Of a stretch of 64,000 nt of DNA, positions 37,054-44,809 are shown piece by piece. The notes under the pieces were generated by a model, which ran no database searches, was not told the DNA's origin, and saw only the letters and a list, made by a program, of their open reading frames with translations. A program made the position numbers and the translations under genes. Source of the stretch: Nocardia aurantiaca (GTDB lineage Bacteria; Actinomycetota; Actinomycetes; Mycobacteriales; Mycobacteriaceae); NCBI RefSeq assembly GCF_009708175.1, contig NZ_WMBB01000010.1:62001-126000 (forward strand). The letters are read 5' to 3'. Every line of letters begins with the position of its first letter. The first letter of the stretch is position 1.

Positions 37054-37086
37054 ACGAGCATGCACTGCCTGCGCCAGTGCATGCTC
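37054..37086 (-). terminator. Terminator of the GT39 gene
   Basis: Thirteen-base perfect stem (CGAGCATGCACTG and complement, 7-base loop) 20 bases past the stop of the minus-strand glycosyltransferase, followed on that strand by TTCTCAT. Confidence 0.75.
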
Positions 37087-37105
37087 GCGATCTGGTGGGT
37101 GCGAT

Positions 37106-39364
37106 CTACGGGTTGAGGTTGTAGACCTCCACGTTGCCGATCACGGTTACCGGGTAGTTGGCCTTCACCCAGGCGGTGATCTGGTCGGAAGTCGACTGGT
37201 CGGCTTCCGAGTCGCCCCGGCCGGACTGCTGCGGATCGCCGCCCTGGGCGCCGGTGCCACCCTGCTGTGCGCCGCGGCCCTCGCCGTTGCGGGGGTTGTG
37301 GCCGGACTGCGGGTTGCCGGACTGGGTGTTGTTCGGCTGACCCGGCTGCGAGTCATTCGGCGCGCCGGGCTGAGTGTCATTCGGCGCGCCGGGCTGAGTG
37401 TCATTCAGCGTGCCGGGCTGAGTGTCATTCGGCGTGCCGGGCTGAGTGTCATTGCCCTGCCCGGGTTCCTGCTGACGCTGGCGGACCAGTAGATAGCCGA
37501 TCTGGTGGTCGTCGACGTACTGCTGGAACCGGGCCAGCGTCGGGGAATCGTCGCGGCCGCTGAACCCGCCGACCGCCAGCAGCGCCTTGCCCGTGCTCAA
37601 TTCGAGGGTGCTGACGTCCTGCGCGCCGATGGCGGCCGCGGCCCAGCGGCTGTCGCTGCCCTTCACGAGGTCGGCGATCTGCGGGTCGGCGACGCCGGCG
37701 CGCTGTCCCCCGGCGTACTGGCCCGGACCGCCGCCGTGCCGGCTGCTCGGCGGACCGGCGACCGGGCTGCCGCCATTGTGCACCTGGGCGACGGTCTCGA
37801 GGGTGTAGGCGGTGGGGCCGAGCAGACCGGCGAGCAGTGCGAAGAGGCCGATGGCGAGGCCGAAGCCGGGCAGCTTCGGGGTGAGCAGCAGCGCGGCCGC
37901 GGCGACCACCGACAGGGCGACCAGCGTCCAGCGCAGCCACGGCAGCCATTCCGGGGTGCGGTGCAGCAGCACGAACGACCACCCGCCGGTGGCGAGTGAC
38001 ATGGCCGCGAGGGTGCCGCGCGCCGCGAAATGCGCACGGCGCTGCCATAATTGGGTCGCGCCGATGCCGACGAGCGCGGCCATCGGGGGGACCAGCTCCA
38101 TGGCGTAGTACGAGTGGAAGCTGCGGCTCATGGTGCTGAGCACGGCCGCGGTGACCAGCAGCCAGCCGCCCCACAGCAGCAGTCCGGCGCGCAGACGGTC
38201 GGTGCGCGGCTGCCGGCGGGTCAGCCACAGTCCGGCGATCAGGGCGATCAGCGCGGCGGGCAGCAGCCATGAGAACTCGGTGGCGAGCTCACCGCTGAAC
38301 AGGCGGGTGAGGCCGGGCCGCGAACCGAAACCGCCGAAACCGCCGCGCATCTGGGAGGGATCGGCATGCGGGACCTGGTCCGGCGTGGGCGTCGGCGGCG
38401 TGGGCGCGTGCCCACCGCCGCCCCCGTGTTGATTGCCCAGGACTCGGCCGAGGCCGTTGTAGTCGACGGCCAGTTCCCACAGGCTGTTGCTGGTGGAACC
38501 GCCGATGTAGGGGCGTGATCCGGCGGGCCACCATTCGACCAGCGCCACATACCAGCCCGCGGACAGCACCAGGGCCACGCCCGCGGACACCAATTGCGTG
38601 GTGCGCGTGCGCCATCCGCCCGCACCGGCCACCAGTACCACCAGGGTCAGGCCGGGCAGCACCAGGAACGCCTGCATCATCTTGGCCAGGAAGCCGAAGC
38701 CCATGAGCACGCCCGCGCCGACCAGCCAGCCGGTGCTGCCGGACCAGAAGCGTTCGCCGCGTGCGTCGATGGCTCGCACCGTGCAGTACGCGGCGGCCAC
38801 CAGCAGCAGGAGCATGAGGGCGTCGGGGTTGTTGAAGCGGAACATCATGGCCGCCACCGGGATCATCGCGAGCCCTGCGCCGGCGATGAGTCCGGCGGTC
38901 GGGCCGGCCCAGCGCCGCACCGCGGCGATGAGCAGCGCGACCGCGGCCACACCCATGAGGGCCTGTGGCGCGAACATGGACCAGGAGTTGAAGCCGAAGA
39001 TGCGACCGGACAGGCCCATCACCCACATGGCGGCGGGCGGCTTGTCGACGGTGATGGAGTTCTGCGGATCCAATGAGGCGAACAGCAGGGCCTTCCAGCT
39101 TCGCGTGCCCGACTGCACGGCGGCGGCGTAGTACCCATTGCCCCAGCCCGCGCCGCCGAGTCCCCACAGATAGACGACGGCCGTGGCGGTCAGCAGCGTG
39201 AGGGTGGCCGGCCGTTCCCAGCGCGGCCGGCCGGGCGGGGCGATCAGTGTCGCCCATCGCGACCCGCGCCTGCCCTCCGACGCGGCTGAGTTGCTCTCCC
39301 CGGCCGAGGCGTCGCCGCCTCCGGAGGAGGCCGCATCGCCCGCGACGCCGGTGATGGTCGACAT
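37106..39364 (-). CDS. GT39/ArnT-like polyprenyl-sugar glycosyltransferase
   Basis: A 752 aa membrane enzyme. After a ~60-residue polar N-terminus come about 11-12 helices. The first external loop holds the acidic catalytic-type motif and DPQNSITVDKPPAAMWVMGL, typical of bacterial ArnT/PMT-superfamily mannosyl- or arabinosyl-transferases that use polyprenyl-phosphate sugars outside the membrane. A Gly/Pro-rich loop (about 320-370) interrupts the helices. The C-terminal extracellular domain (from about 560) is followed by a Gln/Asn/Gly/Pro linker with five NDTQPG-type repeats and ends in WVKANYPVTVIGNVEVYNLN. AGGAAGG sits eight bases before the ATG at 39364. It probably decorates an envelope glycan or protein. 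Confidence 0.85.
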   Translation of the reverse strand: MSTITGVAGDAASSGGGDASAGESNSAASEGRRGSRWATLIAPPGRPRWERPATLTLLTATAVVYLWGLGGAGWGNGYYAAAVQSGTRSWKALLFASLDPQNSITVDKPPAAMWVMGLSGRIFGFNSWSMFAPQALMGVAAVALLIAAVRRWAGPTAGLIAGAGLAMIPVAAMMFRFNNPDALMLLLLVAAAYCTVRAIDARGERFWSGSTGWLVGAGVLMGFGFLAKMMQAFLVLPGLTLVVLVAGAGGWRTRTTQLVSAGVALVLSAGWYVALVEWWPAGSRPYIGGSTSNSLWELAVDYNGLGRVLGNQHGGGGGHAPTPPTPTPDQVPHADPSQMRGGFGGFGSRPGLTRLFSGELATEFSWLLPAALIALIAGLWLTRRQPRTDRLRAGLLLWGGWLLVTAAVLSTMSRSFHSYYAMELVPPMAALVGIGATQLWQRRAHFAARGTLAAMSLATGGWSFVLLHRTPEWLPWLRWTLVALSVVAAAALLLTPKLPGFGLAIGLFALLAGLLGPTAYTLETVAQVHNGGSPVAGPPSSRHGGGPGQYAGGQRAGVADPQIADLVKGSDSRWAAAAIGAQDVSTLELSTGKALLAVGGFSGRDDSPTLARFQQYVDDHQIGYLLVRQRQQEPGQGNDTQPGTPNDTQPGTLNDTQPGAPNDTQPGAPNDSQPGQPNNTQSGNPQSGHNPRNGEGRGAQQGGTGAQGGDPQQSGRGDSEADQSTSDQITAWVKANYPVTVIGNVEVYNLNP
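37346..37465. repeat. Five 24-bp tandem repeats inside the GT39 gene
   Basis: Units of 24 bases starting at 37346, 37370, 37394, 37418 and 37442, each like CTGAGTGTCATTCGGCGCGC plus CGGG with 0-8 changes. They encode NDTQPG followed by two variable residues. The period is a multiple of three, so copy-number change keeps the frame. Confidence 0.85.
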
Positions 39365-39672
39365 GCCACCCGCCTTCCTGTGTTCCCCGATTCCCATTGA
39401 CTGTGGGGAGCCTAGGCGGCGGGTTTTGACCCGAGCTTCACGTCGGCTGGGAGTTCCCTGTGAAGGACGAGCCCGGTTGACCTGGGAAAACGTCTGGAAG
39501 GGCACTCATTTCGGGTGCGCTTCCGCGGTGTCGTCCGGTGCCGTGAACGATGTCGTCCGGTTGTGGTGTGCCTATCGGATCGACGCGGTCGCGAACGCTT
39601 ACCCGGTCCACGCATCGGCGACATCGGCGGGCGCGCAGGGTTTCTCCGATTCGGTGGGGAGCTCGGGCCGAA
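39365..39672. other. Intergenic region with no gene seen
   Basis: About 300 bases between the GT39 start and the His-rich gene stop (both on the minus strand). It must hold the GT39 promoter. I see no clear promoter pair, hairpin or ORF with family resemblance. Confidence 0.45.
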
Positions 39673-40596
39673 TCAGACGGTGGGCAGGGTGAAAGCGGCG
39701 GTGCGGACCTTGTCGGCGTGCTTGAAATCGAGGAAAAGCCGATAGACGCCGCGACCGGGAACCGCGGTGTGGAAGGCGATCTCCGGGCCGGGCGCGGTGA
39801 CGCCGTCACCGGGCTCGCCGTTCGGGTGCACGTGGACGTAGGCCAGATCCCCGGCGCGCAGGATCACCAGATGGCCGTAGGCGGCCAGATAGGGCTGGAG
39901 ATCGGCGACGGGCTCGCCGTCCTTGCGCACGGTGAGCGTGAGCAGGCGGCCCTCGCCGGCAACCAGATCGCCGTCCAGGGTGACCTCGTAGCCGTCGACG
40001 GTGATGGTGCGCTGCGGTTCCGGCGCGGTACCGGGCCGGTAGTCACCCGCGATGGCGAAATCGGCTCCGAGCGTGATGGTCCGGCCGAGGGCGCGTGGGG
40101 CGATATCGGCGAAGGCGCGGTACGCGCCCGCCGCCGGCAGGTTCAGGCGGATGGTCCAGGTGCCGTCGGCCGTGCGCTCCGGGTGCACATGCCAGAAGCC
40201 GGTCAGCTCGCGCTGCACCACGATCAGGTGCAGTTCCTTGTCGTGGATGGCGTCGAAGTCGGTGACGGGCAGACCGTCCGGGCCGAGGATGCGGAACCGG
40301 AACTCGATTTCGCCTGCGGCGACGACCTTTTCGGCGAGGTCGAGGGTGTACCCGTCCTGGGTGACCTGCAGGCCGCCCGGCAGGCCGCCGTCATGACCGC
40401 CGTGGCTGTGGCCACCATGGGCGGTGTGGACATCGCGCCCGGCGTGGGCCGCGATTCCAGCGTGGTCAGCGTGCGCCGCGTGGTCGCCCTGTGCGCCATG
40501 GTCGGCATGGTCGGCGCGGACCGCATGGAGCGCGTGTGCGGCGTAGTCTCCGTGAGCAGCGTGGTCGTGGTGGCCGGTGTGCGCCTGGGTGGTCAT
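39673..40596 (-). CDS. His-rich metal-binding protein behind a CsoR-like box
   Basis: A 307 aa protein. Residues 1-70 carry 18 histidines in spaced units such as AAHADHAGIAAH, ending GGHSHGGHDGG, a strong chelator for Cu, Ni or Zn. The rest is two similar beta-rich domains (QDGYTLDLAEKVVAAGEIEF with FWHVHPERTADGTW; VDGYEVTLDGDLVAGEGRLL with YVHVHPNGEPG), each with an HVHP motif. No signal peptide or membrane helix is visible, so the location is unclear. GAGAGGG lies eight bases before the ATG at 40596; an upstream start at 40668 would overlap the operator. Likely a copper-induced buffer or chaperone. Confidence 0.72.
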   Translation of the reverse strand: MTTQAHTGHHDHAAHGDYAAHALHAVRADHADHGAQGDHAAHADHAGIAAHAGRDVHTAHGGHSHGGHDGGLPGGLQVTQDGYTLDLAEKVVAAGEIEFRFRILGPDGLPVTDFDAIHDKELHLIVVQRELTGFWHVHPERTADGTWTIRLNLPAAGAYRAFADIAPRALGRTITLGADFAIAGDYRPGTAPEPQRTITVDGYEVTLDGDLVAGEGRLLTLTVRKDGEPVADLQPYLAAYGHLVILRAGDLAYVHVHPNGEPGDGVTAPGPEIAFHTAVPGRGVYRLFLDFKHADKVRTAAFTLPTV

Positions 40597-40645
40597 TTTC
40601 TCGTCCCTCTCAACTGCTTTCGGTGCCTTACGAAAGATCAAATTA

Positions 40646-40662
40646 ATACCCCCCAGGGGTAT
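40646..40662 (-). promoter_or_regulatory. CsoR-like copper operator
   Basis: ATACCCCCCAGGGGTAT, a 17-base near-palindrome with the ATACCCC...GGGGTAT arms of CsoR operators, 50 bases before the His-rich gene on the minus strand. It is closer to the consensus than the copy at 26.08 kb. Confidence 0.65.
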
Positions 40663-40866
40663 CTGCAAGGCAGTGTGGACTGAATCACCGCCGCATGGGC
40701 TGGATTCGGATCACGGTGGTCCATCCGGCACCGCACACACCTGATCCACCCCGCGCGAACACCTGGACCTCCGCCCGTCCCTCATCCGGCGCCGACCCGC
40801 CATCGGCGATTCGCTGCCCGCACCCCTCGCGGCGGGAGGCGAATCGCCCGCCATGCCCGCAACTCG

Positions 40867-41208
40867 CTACGCCTCGTAGCGTTCCGCGACCTGCCACGCG
40901 GCAGAGCGGGCGTAGGTGTTCTCCGGGTACACCGTGATGATGTCGGCAACGGCCACCAGATCGGCAGGTACGCAACCTCCTTCGAAATGATCCACGCTGG
41001 GCACGATGACGGCCTCCAGGTCGAGTCGCGAGACCAGCACGCGGAGCCGTTGTACCGGCCGGTCGGTCCGTGGACCGAACACCACGGTTCTACGCAGGTC
41101 GTAGCCGAGCCGGTGGGCCAATCCGCGTATCCGAGTCTCATCCCTTTGCAGACGTTCGCCGGATATGTCGCTCCGCAACCATCCGATCGCACTGGGTTCC
41201 GATGTCAT
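40867..41208 (-). CDS. Small protein resembling a serine-recombinase N-terminal domain
   Basis: A 113 aa protein. AIGWLRSDISGERLQRDETR, then IRGLAHRLGYDLRRTVVFG and the strand-helix pattern VLVSRLDLEAVIVPSVDHFE, resembles the resolvase N-terminal fold found as stand-alone proteins in actinomycetes. The catalytic Ser of true recombinases is not obvious, so this is probably not an active recombinase. GGGGGA lies five bases before the ATG at 41208; the frame opens 21 codons earlier. Divergent from the HTH/TPR regulator. Confidence 0.62.
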   Translation of the reverse strand: MTSEPSAIGWLRSDISGERLQRDETRIRGLAHRLGYDLRRTVVFGPRTDRPVQRLRVLVSRLDLEAVIVPSVDHFEGGCVPADLVAVADIITVYPENTYARSAAWQVAERYEA

Positions 41209-41346
41209 GGCTATCCCCCAGGGGTTTTCGCTGCCGGCGACTGTGCCGACTTCAACGTTGGTCCGCGGCATGCGATTGATCGATGGCGTGCGATGGGGAA
41301 AGTACGGGGCAAATGAGGGTCATGGCGGCACGGCAAATCTGTGGAA

Positions 41347-41367
41347 GACCTATTCTCGGGATAGGTC
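41347..41367. promoter_or_regulatory. Inverted repeat upstream of the HTH/TPR regulator
   Basis: GACCTAT (41347-41353) and ATAGGTC (41361-41367) form a perfect 7-base dyad around TCTCGGG, ending 20 bases before the regulator GTG. It could be an autoregulatory operator or an RNA hairpin. Confidence 0.4.
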
Positions 41368-41387
41368 CAGCAGAGAGGCCGCATGCC

Positions 41388-42635
41388 GTGACCGGACGGA
41401 ACGAGCTGCTCATCGAGGCTCGGCTGCGCATGGAATCACCCGGAGCGCCGGGTCGATCGATGACTCGCCGGGAGTTGGCGGACGCTGTCAACGACCACGT
41501 CTTCCGGGCCACCAGCAAGCGCGGGGCCGTCGACGAACGACACGTCGGGAAGTGGGAGCGAGGCGAAACGACGTGGCCCAGAAAGCATTACCGAGCCGCA
41601 CTGCGTGCGGTCCTGAACGTGGCGACCGATGCCGAACTCGGCTTCAGCACGCCGCATCGCACGGCGGATGACGAGGCCGTGAACCGCAAGCAATTCCTCT
41701 GCGGCGCGCTCGTGGTGACCACGAACGTGGTGCTGCCGAATTCCGCGCCAACCGAATCCGAGCTCATCGACACCCTGGCCGGACCGACCGCCAACTATCG
41801 GCGGATGGAATCCTCGCTGCCCTCGGATCGGCTGGCGCCGGTGGTGTACGCGCACCTGAACCTGGTGGCCGGGGTGGTGCGCGATCGGCTGCGCACCTCG
41901 GCCGGCTTCCGTGCGCTGTCCGAAATCGCCGGGCTGGCAGCGTGGTTGGCGGCCGATCGCGGCGACGACGTGGCAGCGCGGCGGCGGTATGCGGAGGCGA
42001 TCCGGCACGCCGAGCGGACGCATCATCCGCTGCTGGTCTCCTACATGACGGCCAGCCTCGGGCACTACGCGGTCGAAATGGGTGACGCCCGCGCGGGTTC
42101 GATTCTGCTGAGGACGGCCGCCGCGCAACTGGGACCCGACGCGCCCGACAGCGCGGGCGCGTGGATGTCGTCATTGTTGGCCGTGGCGTACGCCGCGACC
42201 GGGGAGCGCGCGGGTGCGCTGCGGGCCTTGCGGCGGGCGGAGCGGCTGGTGGATCGGCAGCGTGGGGAACCGCGGTGGCCGTGGGTATTCGCGTTCGACG
42301 GGCCGAAGGCGGCGCGGTATCAGGCCAGCGCGCTGACCCGGCTGGGCGATCATCGCGCGGCCCGTATCGCCTTCGAGAACGCCGATTCCGCACTCACCGC
42401 GGAGAAACCACGGGCGCTGGCAAAGGTCGAGCACGCCCGGGTGCTGGCGCACAGCGGCGACATCGAGGCCGGGTGCGCGCTCGCCACGGAGGCACTGCTG
42501 GTCGGGCTGACCTATCACAGTGAGCGAATAACCCGCCTGGTCAGGTCATTCCGCGCCGACCTGCCCGCGCGCACCGTCGAGGCGAGGGCCCTCGATGACG
42601 CCCTCGCGACCCTCTACAACCGAGACGATCGATGA
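41388..42635 (+). CDS. XRE-like regulator with TPR-type C-terminal domain
   Basis: A 415 aa protein. The N-terminal ~80 residues are an XRE-like HTH (MTRRELADAVNDHVFRATSK; VGKWERGETTWP). Residues ~105-125 have an unusual hydrophobic stretch (RKQFLCGALVVTTNVVLP). The remaining ~270 are helical TPR-like repeats rich in Ala/Arg. This layout is common in actinomycete regulators of antibiotic or development genes. GAGAGG precedes the GTG at 41388. Its stop overlaps the start of the next, truncated ORF by four bases. Confidence 0.78.
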   Translation: MTGRNELLIEARLRMESPGAPGRSMTRRELADAVNDHVFRATSKRGAVDERHVGKWERGETTWPRKHYRAALRAVLNVATDAELGFSTPHRTADDEAVNRKQFLCGALVVTTNVVLPNSAPTESELIDTLAGPTANYRRMESSLPSDRLAPVVYAHLNLVAGVVRDRLRTSAGFRALSEIAGLAAWLAADRGDDVAARRRYAEAIRHAERTHHPLLVSYMTASLGHYAVEMGDARAGSILLRTAAAQLGPDAPDSAGAWMSSLLAVAYAATGERAGALRALRRAERLVDRQRGEPRWPWVFAFDGPKAARYQASALTRLGDHRAARIAFENADSALTAEKPRALAKVEHARVLAHSGDIEAGCALATEALLVGLTYHSERITRLVRSFRADLPARTVEARALDDALATLYNRDDR

Positions 42636-42808
42636 CAAGGGTCGCCATTGCCGGGCATCACGGGCTGTCCGCGCGCGGATACGGCGGCACCGCCGATGTG
42701 GTGGCCATCACCCGCACGAGCGGGATGCCGGTGTTGTGGCCGGAAGGGGCCGCGCGCCCCCGACCGGGCTCGCTCACCAGCGAGCGGCGTCCAGCCAGTC
42801 GATCATGA
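42632..42808 (+). pseudogene. Internally deleted partner gene (SLOG-like family remnant)
   Basis: An ATG that overlaps the regulator stop (ATGA) opens a 58-codon frame. It reads MTRVAIAGHHGLSA and then directly RGYGGTADVVAITRTSGMPV followed by LWPEGAAR. From memory, the first phrase is the N-terminus and the second the C-terminus of ~150 aa Rossmann-like (SLOG-type) proteins that follow such regulators in actinomycetes. The ~100 residues between are missing. It also runs into the 3' end of the hydrolase gene on the other strand. Confidence 0.5.
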
Positions 42809-43823
42809 TCCGAGTCGCCTCCGGCAGTTTGGTGATCGCGCAGTGCCCGGTATCGGGGAGCAGGTGCACCTCGGTGTCGCGGCGGCCCTCGAAGACCAGG
42901 GTGTCGGTTGCCGGGATGTGCACGTCGTCCGCGCCGTTGAGCACCAGCATGGGCGCGTTCCAGTCCCGGTCCAGCCACTGACGCAGGCTGAACTGCGACA
43001 TGCGCTGGGCCAGTTCGGCATCGGTGGGATCGGCGTCGAAACCCATGGCGTTGCCGATGATTCCGCGCATACCGAAGACCCAGGCGCGGTCCGGGTCGAA
43101 GGCGCGCTCGATCGGGCCGCCCAGCACGATGGCGGCATCCACCTCGGCGGCCAGGCCGGAGCGCGCCGCGAACCAGCCGCCCATGGAGACGCCCAGGTGC
43201 GCGACCCGGCCGTCGCCGAGGGTGCGGGCGCGGTCGATGATCGCGCGGACCACGCCGTAACCGCCATCGGCCGACATGGGGACGGGCGTCTCGCCGGTGC
43301 CCGGAATATCGAAGGCCAGCACGCGCATTCCGGTGCGCAGGGCCAGATCGGCGAACAGCGAGTGCAGATCGATCTTCCAGGAGTCGACGCCGCCGGAGAC
43401 CAGCAGGACCGGGTCGGCGGCCGACCAGCCGGGCGGGGTCAGCAGGTGCACCGGGACGTCGACGCGCATGCCGCGATAGGGGGCCTCGATGGTCAGGCGG
43501 GTGAAATCGAGGCCGAAATCCGGTGCGGCGAGCAGGTATTGATCGACCTGATCGGACAGGGCCGCGCGCTTGGACTCATCGGCCAGGGTGGGGAATTTGG
43601 CCCAGCCGTAGGCCAGGGCGGCGAGGCGGTGCTGTCCGCCGGCCACGTATCCCTCGGCCAGGGTGGACCATTCGCGGACCCACCCGCCGGGACCGTCGAG
43701 CCACATGTCCGTGATGGCCGCCCGCACGGTATCGACGTCGGTTTTCGGCAAGCCGGTGCCCACCATCTGCGGGTATCGCTCGACGAAAAGGTCCTGCGGG
43801 TCGACCTGCCATTGGAACGCCAT
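42774..43823 (-). CDS. Alpha/beta hydrolase (FrsA/DUF1100-like esterase)
   Basis: A 349 aa serine hydrolase. The nucleophile elbow GVSMGG (about residues 223-228) and the final LPDTGHCAITK supply Ser and His; Asp is expected in LVLNGADDVHIP. A helical N-terminal ~130 residue cap (SDQVDQYLLAAPDFGLDFTR) matches the FrsA-like group. No signal peptide. AGGAGG lies five bases before the ATG. Divergent from a TetR gene with two palindromic operators in the 92-base gap, so very probably TetR-controlled. Confidence 0.88.
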   Translation of the reverse strand: MAFQWQVDPQDLFVERYPQMVGTGLPKTDVDTVRAAITDMWLDGPGGWVREWSTLAEGYVAGGQHRLAALAYGWAKFPTLADESKRAALSDQVDQYLLAAPDFGLDFTRLTIEAPYRGMRVDVPVHLLTPPGWSAADPVLLVSGGVDSWKIDLHSLFADLALRTGMRVLAFDIPGTGETPVPMSADGGYGVVRAIIDRARTLGDGRVAHLGVSMGGWFAARSGLAAEVDAAIVLGGPIERAFDPDRAWVFGMRGIIGNAMGFDADPTDAELAQRMSQFSLRQWLDRDWNAPMLVLNGADDVHIPATDTLVFEGRRDTEVHLLPDTGHCAITKLPEATRIMIDWLDAARW

Positions 43824-43840
43824 TCGATCCTCCTGCTGCT

Positions 43841-43859
43841 AACGCAAGATGCTTGCGTT
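43841..43859. promoter_or_regulatory. TetR operator 1 (hydrolase side)
   Basis: Perfect palindrome AACGCAAG-ATG-CTTGCGTT, 18 bases upstream of the hydrolase start. Same arms as operator 2. Confidence 0.8.
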
Positions 43860-43884
43860 TAGGACGGTAGACCCGTGTCCCAGT

Positions 43885-43905
43885 TAATGCAAGATTCTTG
43901 CGTTA
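43885..43905. promoter_or_regulatory. TetR operator 2 (regulator side)
   Basis: AATGCAAG-ATT-CTTGCGTT, one mismatch from perfect, extended by a T/A pair outside. It ends 10 bases before the TetR start codon. Centres of the two operators are 45 bases apart. Confidence 0.8.
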
Positions 43906-43915
43906 ACATCATGGG

Positions 43916-44524
43916 GTGACCGATTCGGAAGTTCGCCGCCGCACGGGCGGCCGCTCCGCGCGCGTCCGGCGGGCCGTGCTGGACGCCACCCTGGAAGTGC
44001 TGGCCGACAATGGATTCGACCAGCTGAGCATCGGCGCGGTCGCGGTTCGCGCGGGCGTGCACGAGAGCTCGATCTACCGGCGGTGGAAGACCCGAGAGCG
44101 GCTGATCTTCGACGCGATGATGGAGCACAGCCGGGAGAATTTGCCCGTACCGGACACCGGATCGCTGCGCACGGACCTGATCACGTTCAACCGGTCCATG
44201 GTGGCGATCGTCGATTCGCCGCTCGGCACGGTCCTCGGGCGGGCCATGGCGAGCGCGGGCGACAGCCCGGAACTCGCGGAATCCCGCGCCGAGTTCTGGC
44301 GGATCCGCCTGGACGGCGCGCGGGTGATGCTCGATCGCGCCATGGCGCGCGGTGAGCTGGAGGCGGCTCCGGATCCATGGTTGGTACTCGAAACTCTCAC
44401 GGCGCCAATTCATTTCCGAAAGCTGCTCACTCGGGAGCCGATCTCGGAGGACTACGCCGAACGAGTTGTCGACCTCGTGCTGAACGGGCTGCTTTCGGCC
44501 CCTGGCGAGAGGAAATCGGAATGA
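43916..44524 (+). CDS. TetR family regulator
   Basis: A 202 aa regulator. The HTH is at about residues 35-62 (FDQLSIGAVAVRAGVHESSI, then YRRWKTRERLIF). The C-terminal part is TetR_C_16-like and helical. The GTG at 43916 follows a poor ribosome binding site and may be near-leaderless, as operator 2 sits just upstream. It faces the hydrolase gene. The duplicated palindrome makes it a local repressor of both genes. Confidence 0.9.
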   Translation: MTDSEVRRRTGGRSARVRRAVLDATLEVLADNGFDQLSIGAVAVRAGVHESSIYRRWKTRERLIFDAMMEHSRENLPVPDTGSLRTDLITFNRSMVAIVDSPLGTVLGRAMASAGDSPELAESRAEFWRIRLDGARVMLDRAMARGELEAAPDPWLVLETLTAPIHFRKLLTREPISEDYAERVVDLVLNGLLSAPGERKSE

Positions 44525-44809
44525 TGGCCCTAAGGGGAGCATCCGGGGAGACGGGTGGCGCGATGTCTCGCCGGAGGAGCTGACGCCCATGGTGTTCAGC
44601 CCTGGGGCGGTACGGCGGCGGCCGCGCCGAATCCCCTCGGCGAGGCCGCGGGTTTCCCTCCGCGTCGGTCCCCTGCCTCATCGCGATCCCGTGAGCCAGC
44701 TCGCGGTGCCGCTCGGCTGCGCGCAGCCCACTTCGGCGTAGGGTCGATGGCGACCGCTCAGCTATCTCGTAGCCGCACCGCGTGATTCGCGGTGGGAGAG
44801 GACGCAGCA

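Noticed and set aside
44525..44809. DosR box before the universal stress gene
   Set aside because: No GGGACT-N4-AGTCCC-like or related hypoxia motif is present in the upstream DNA.
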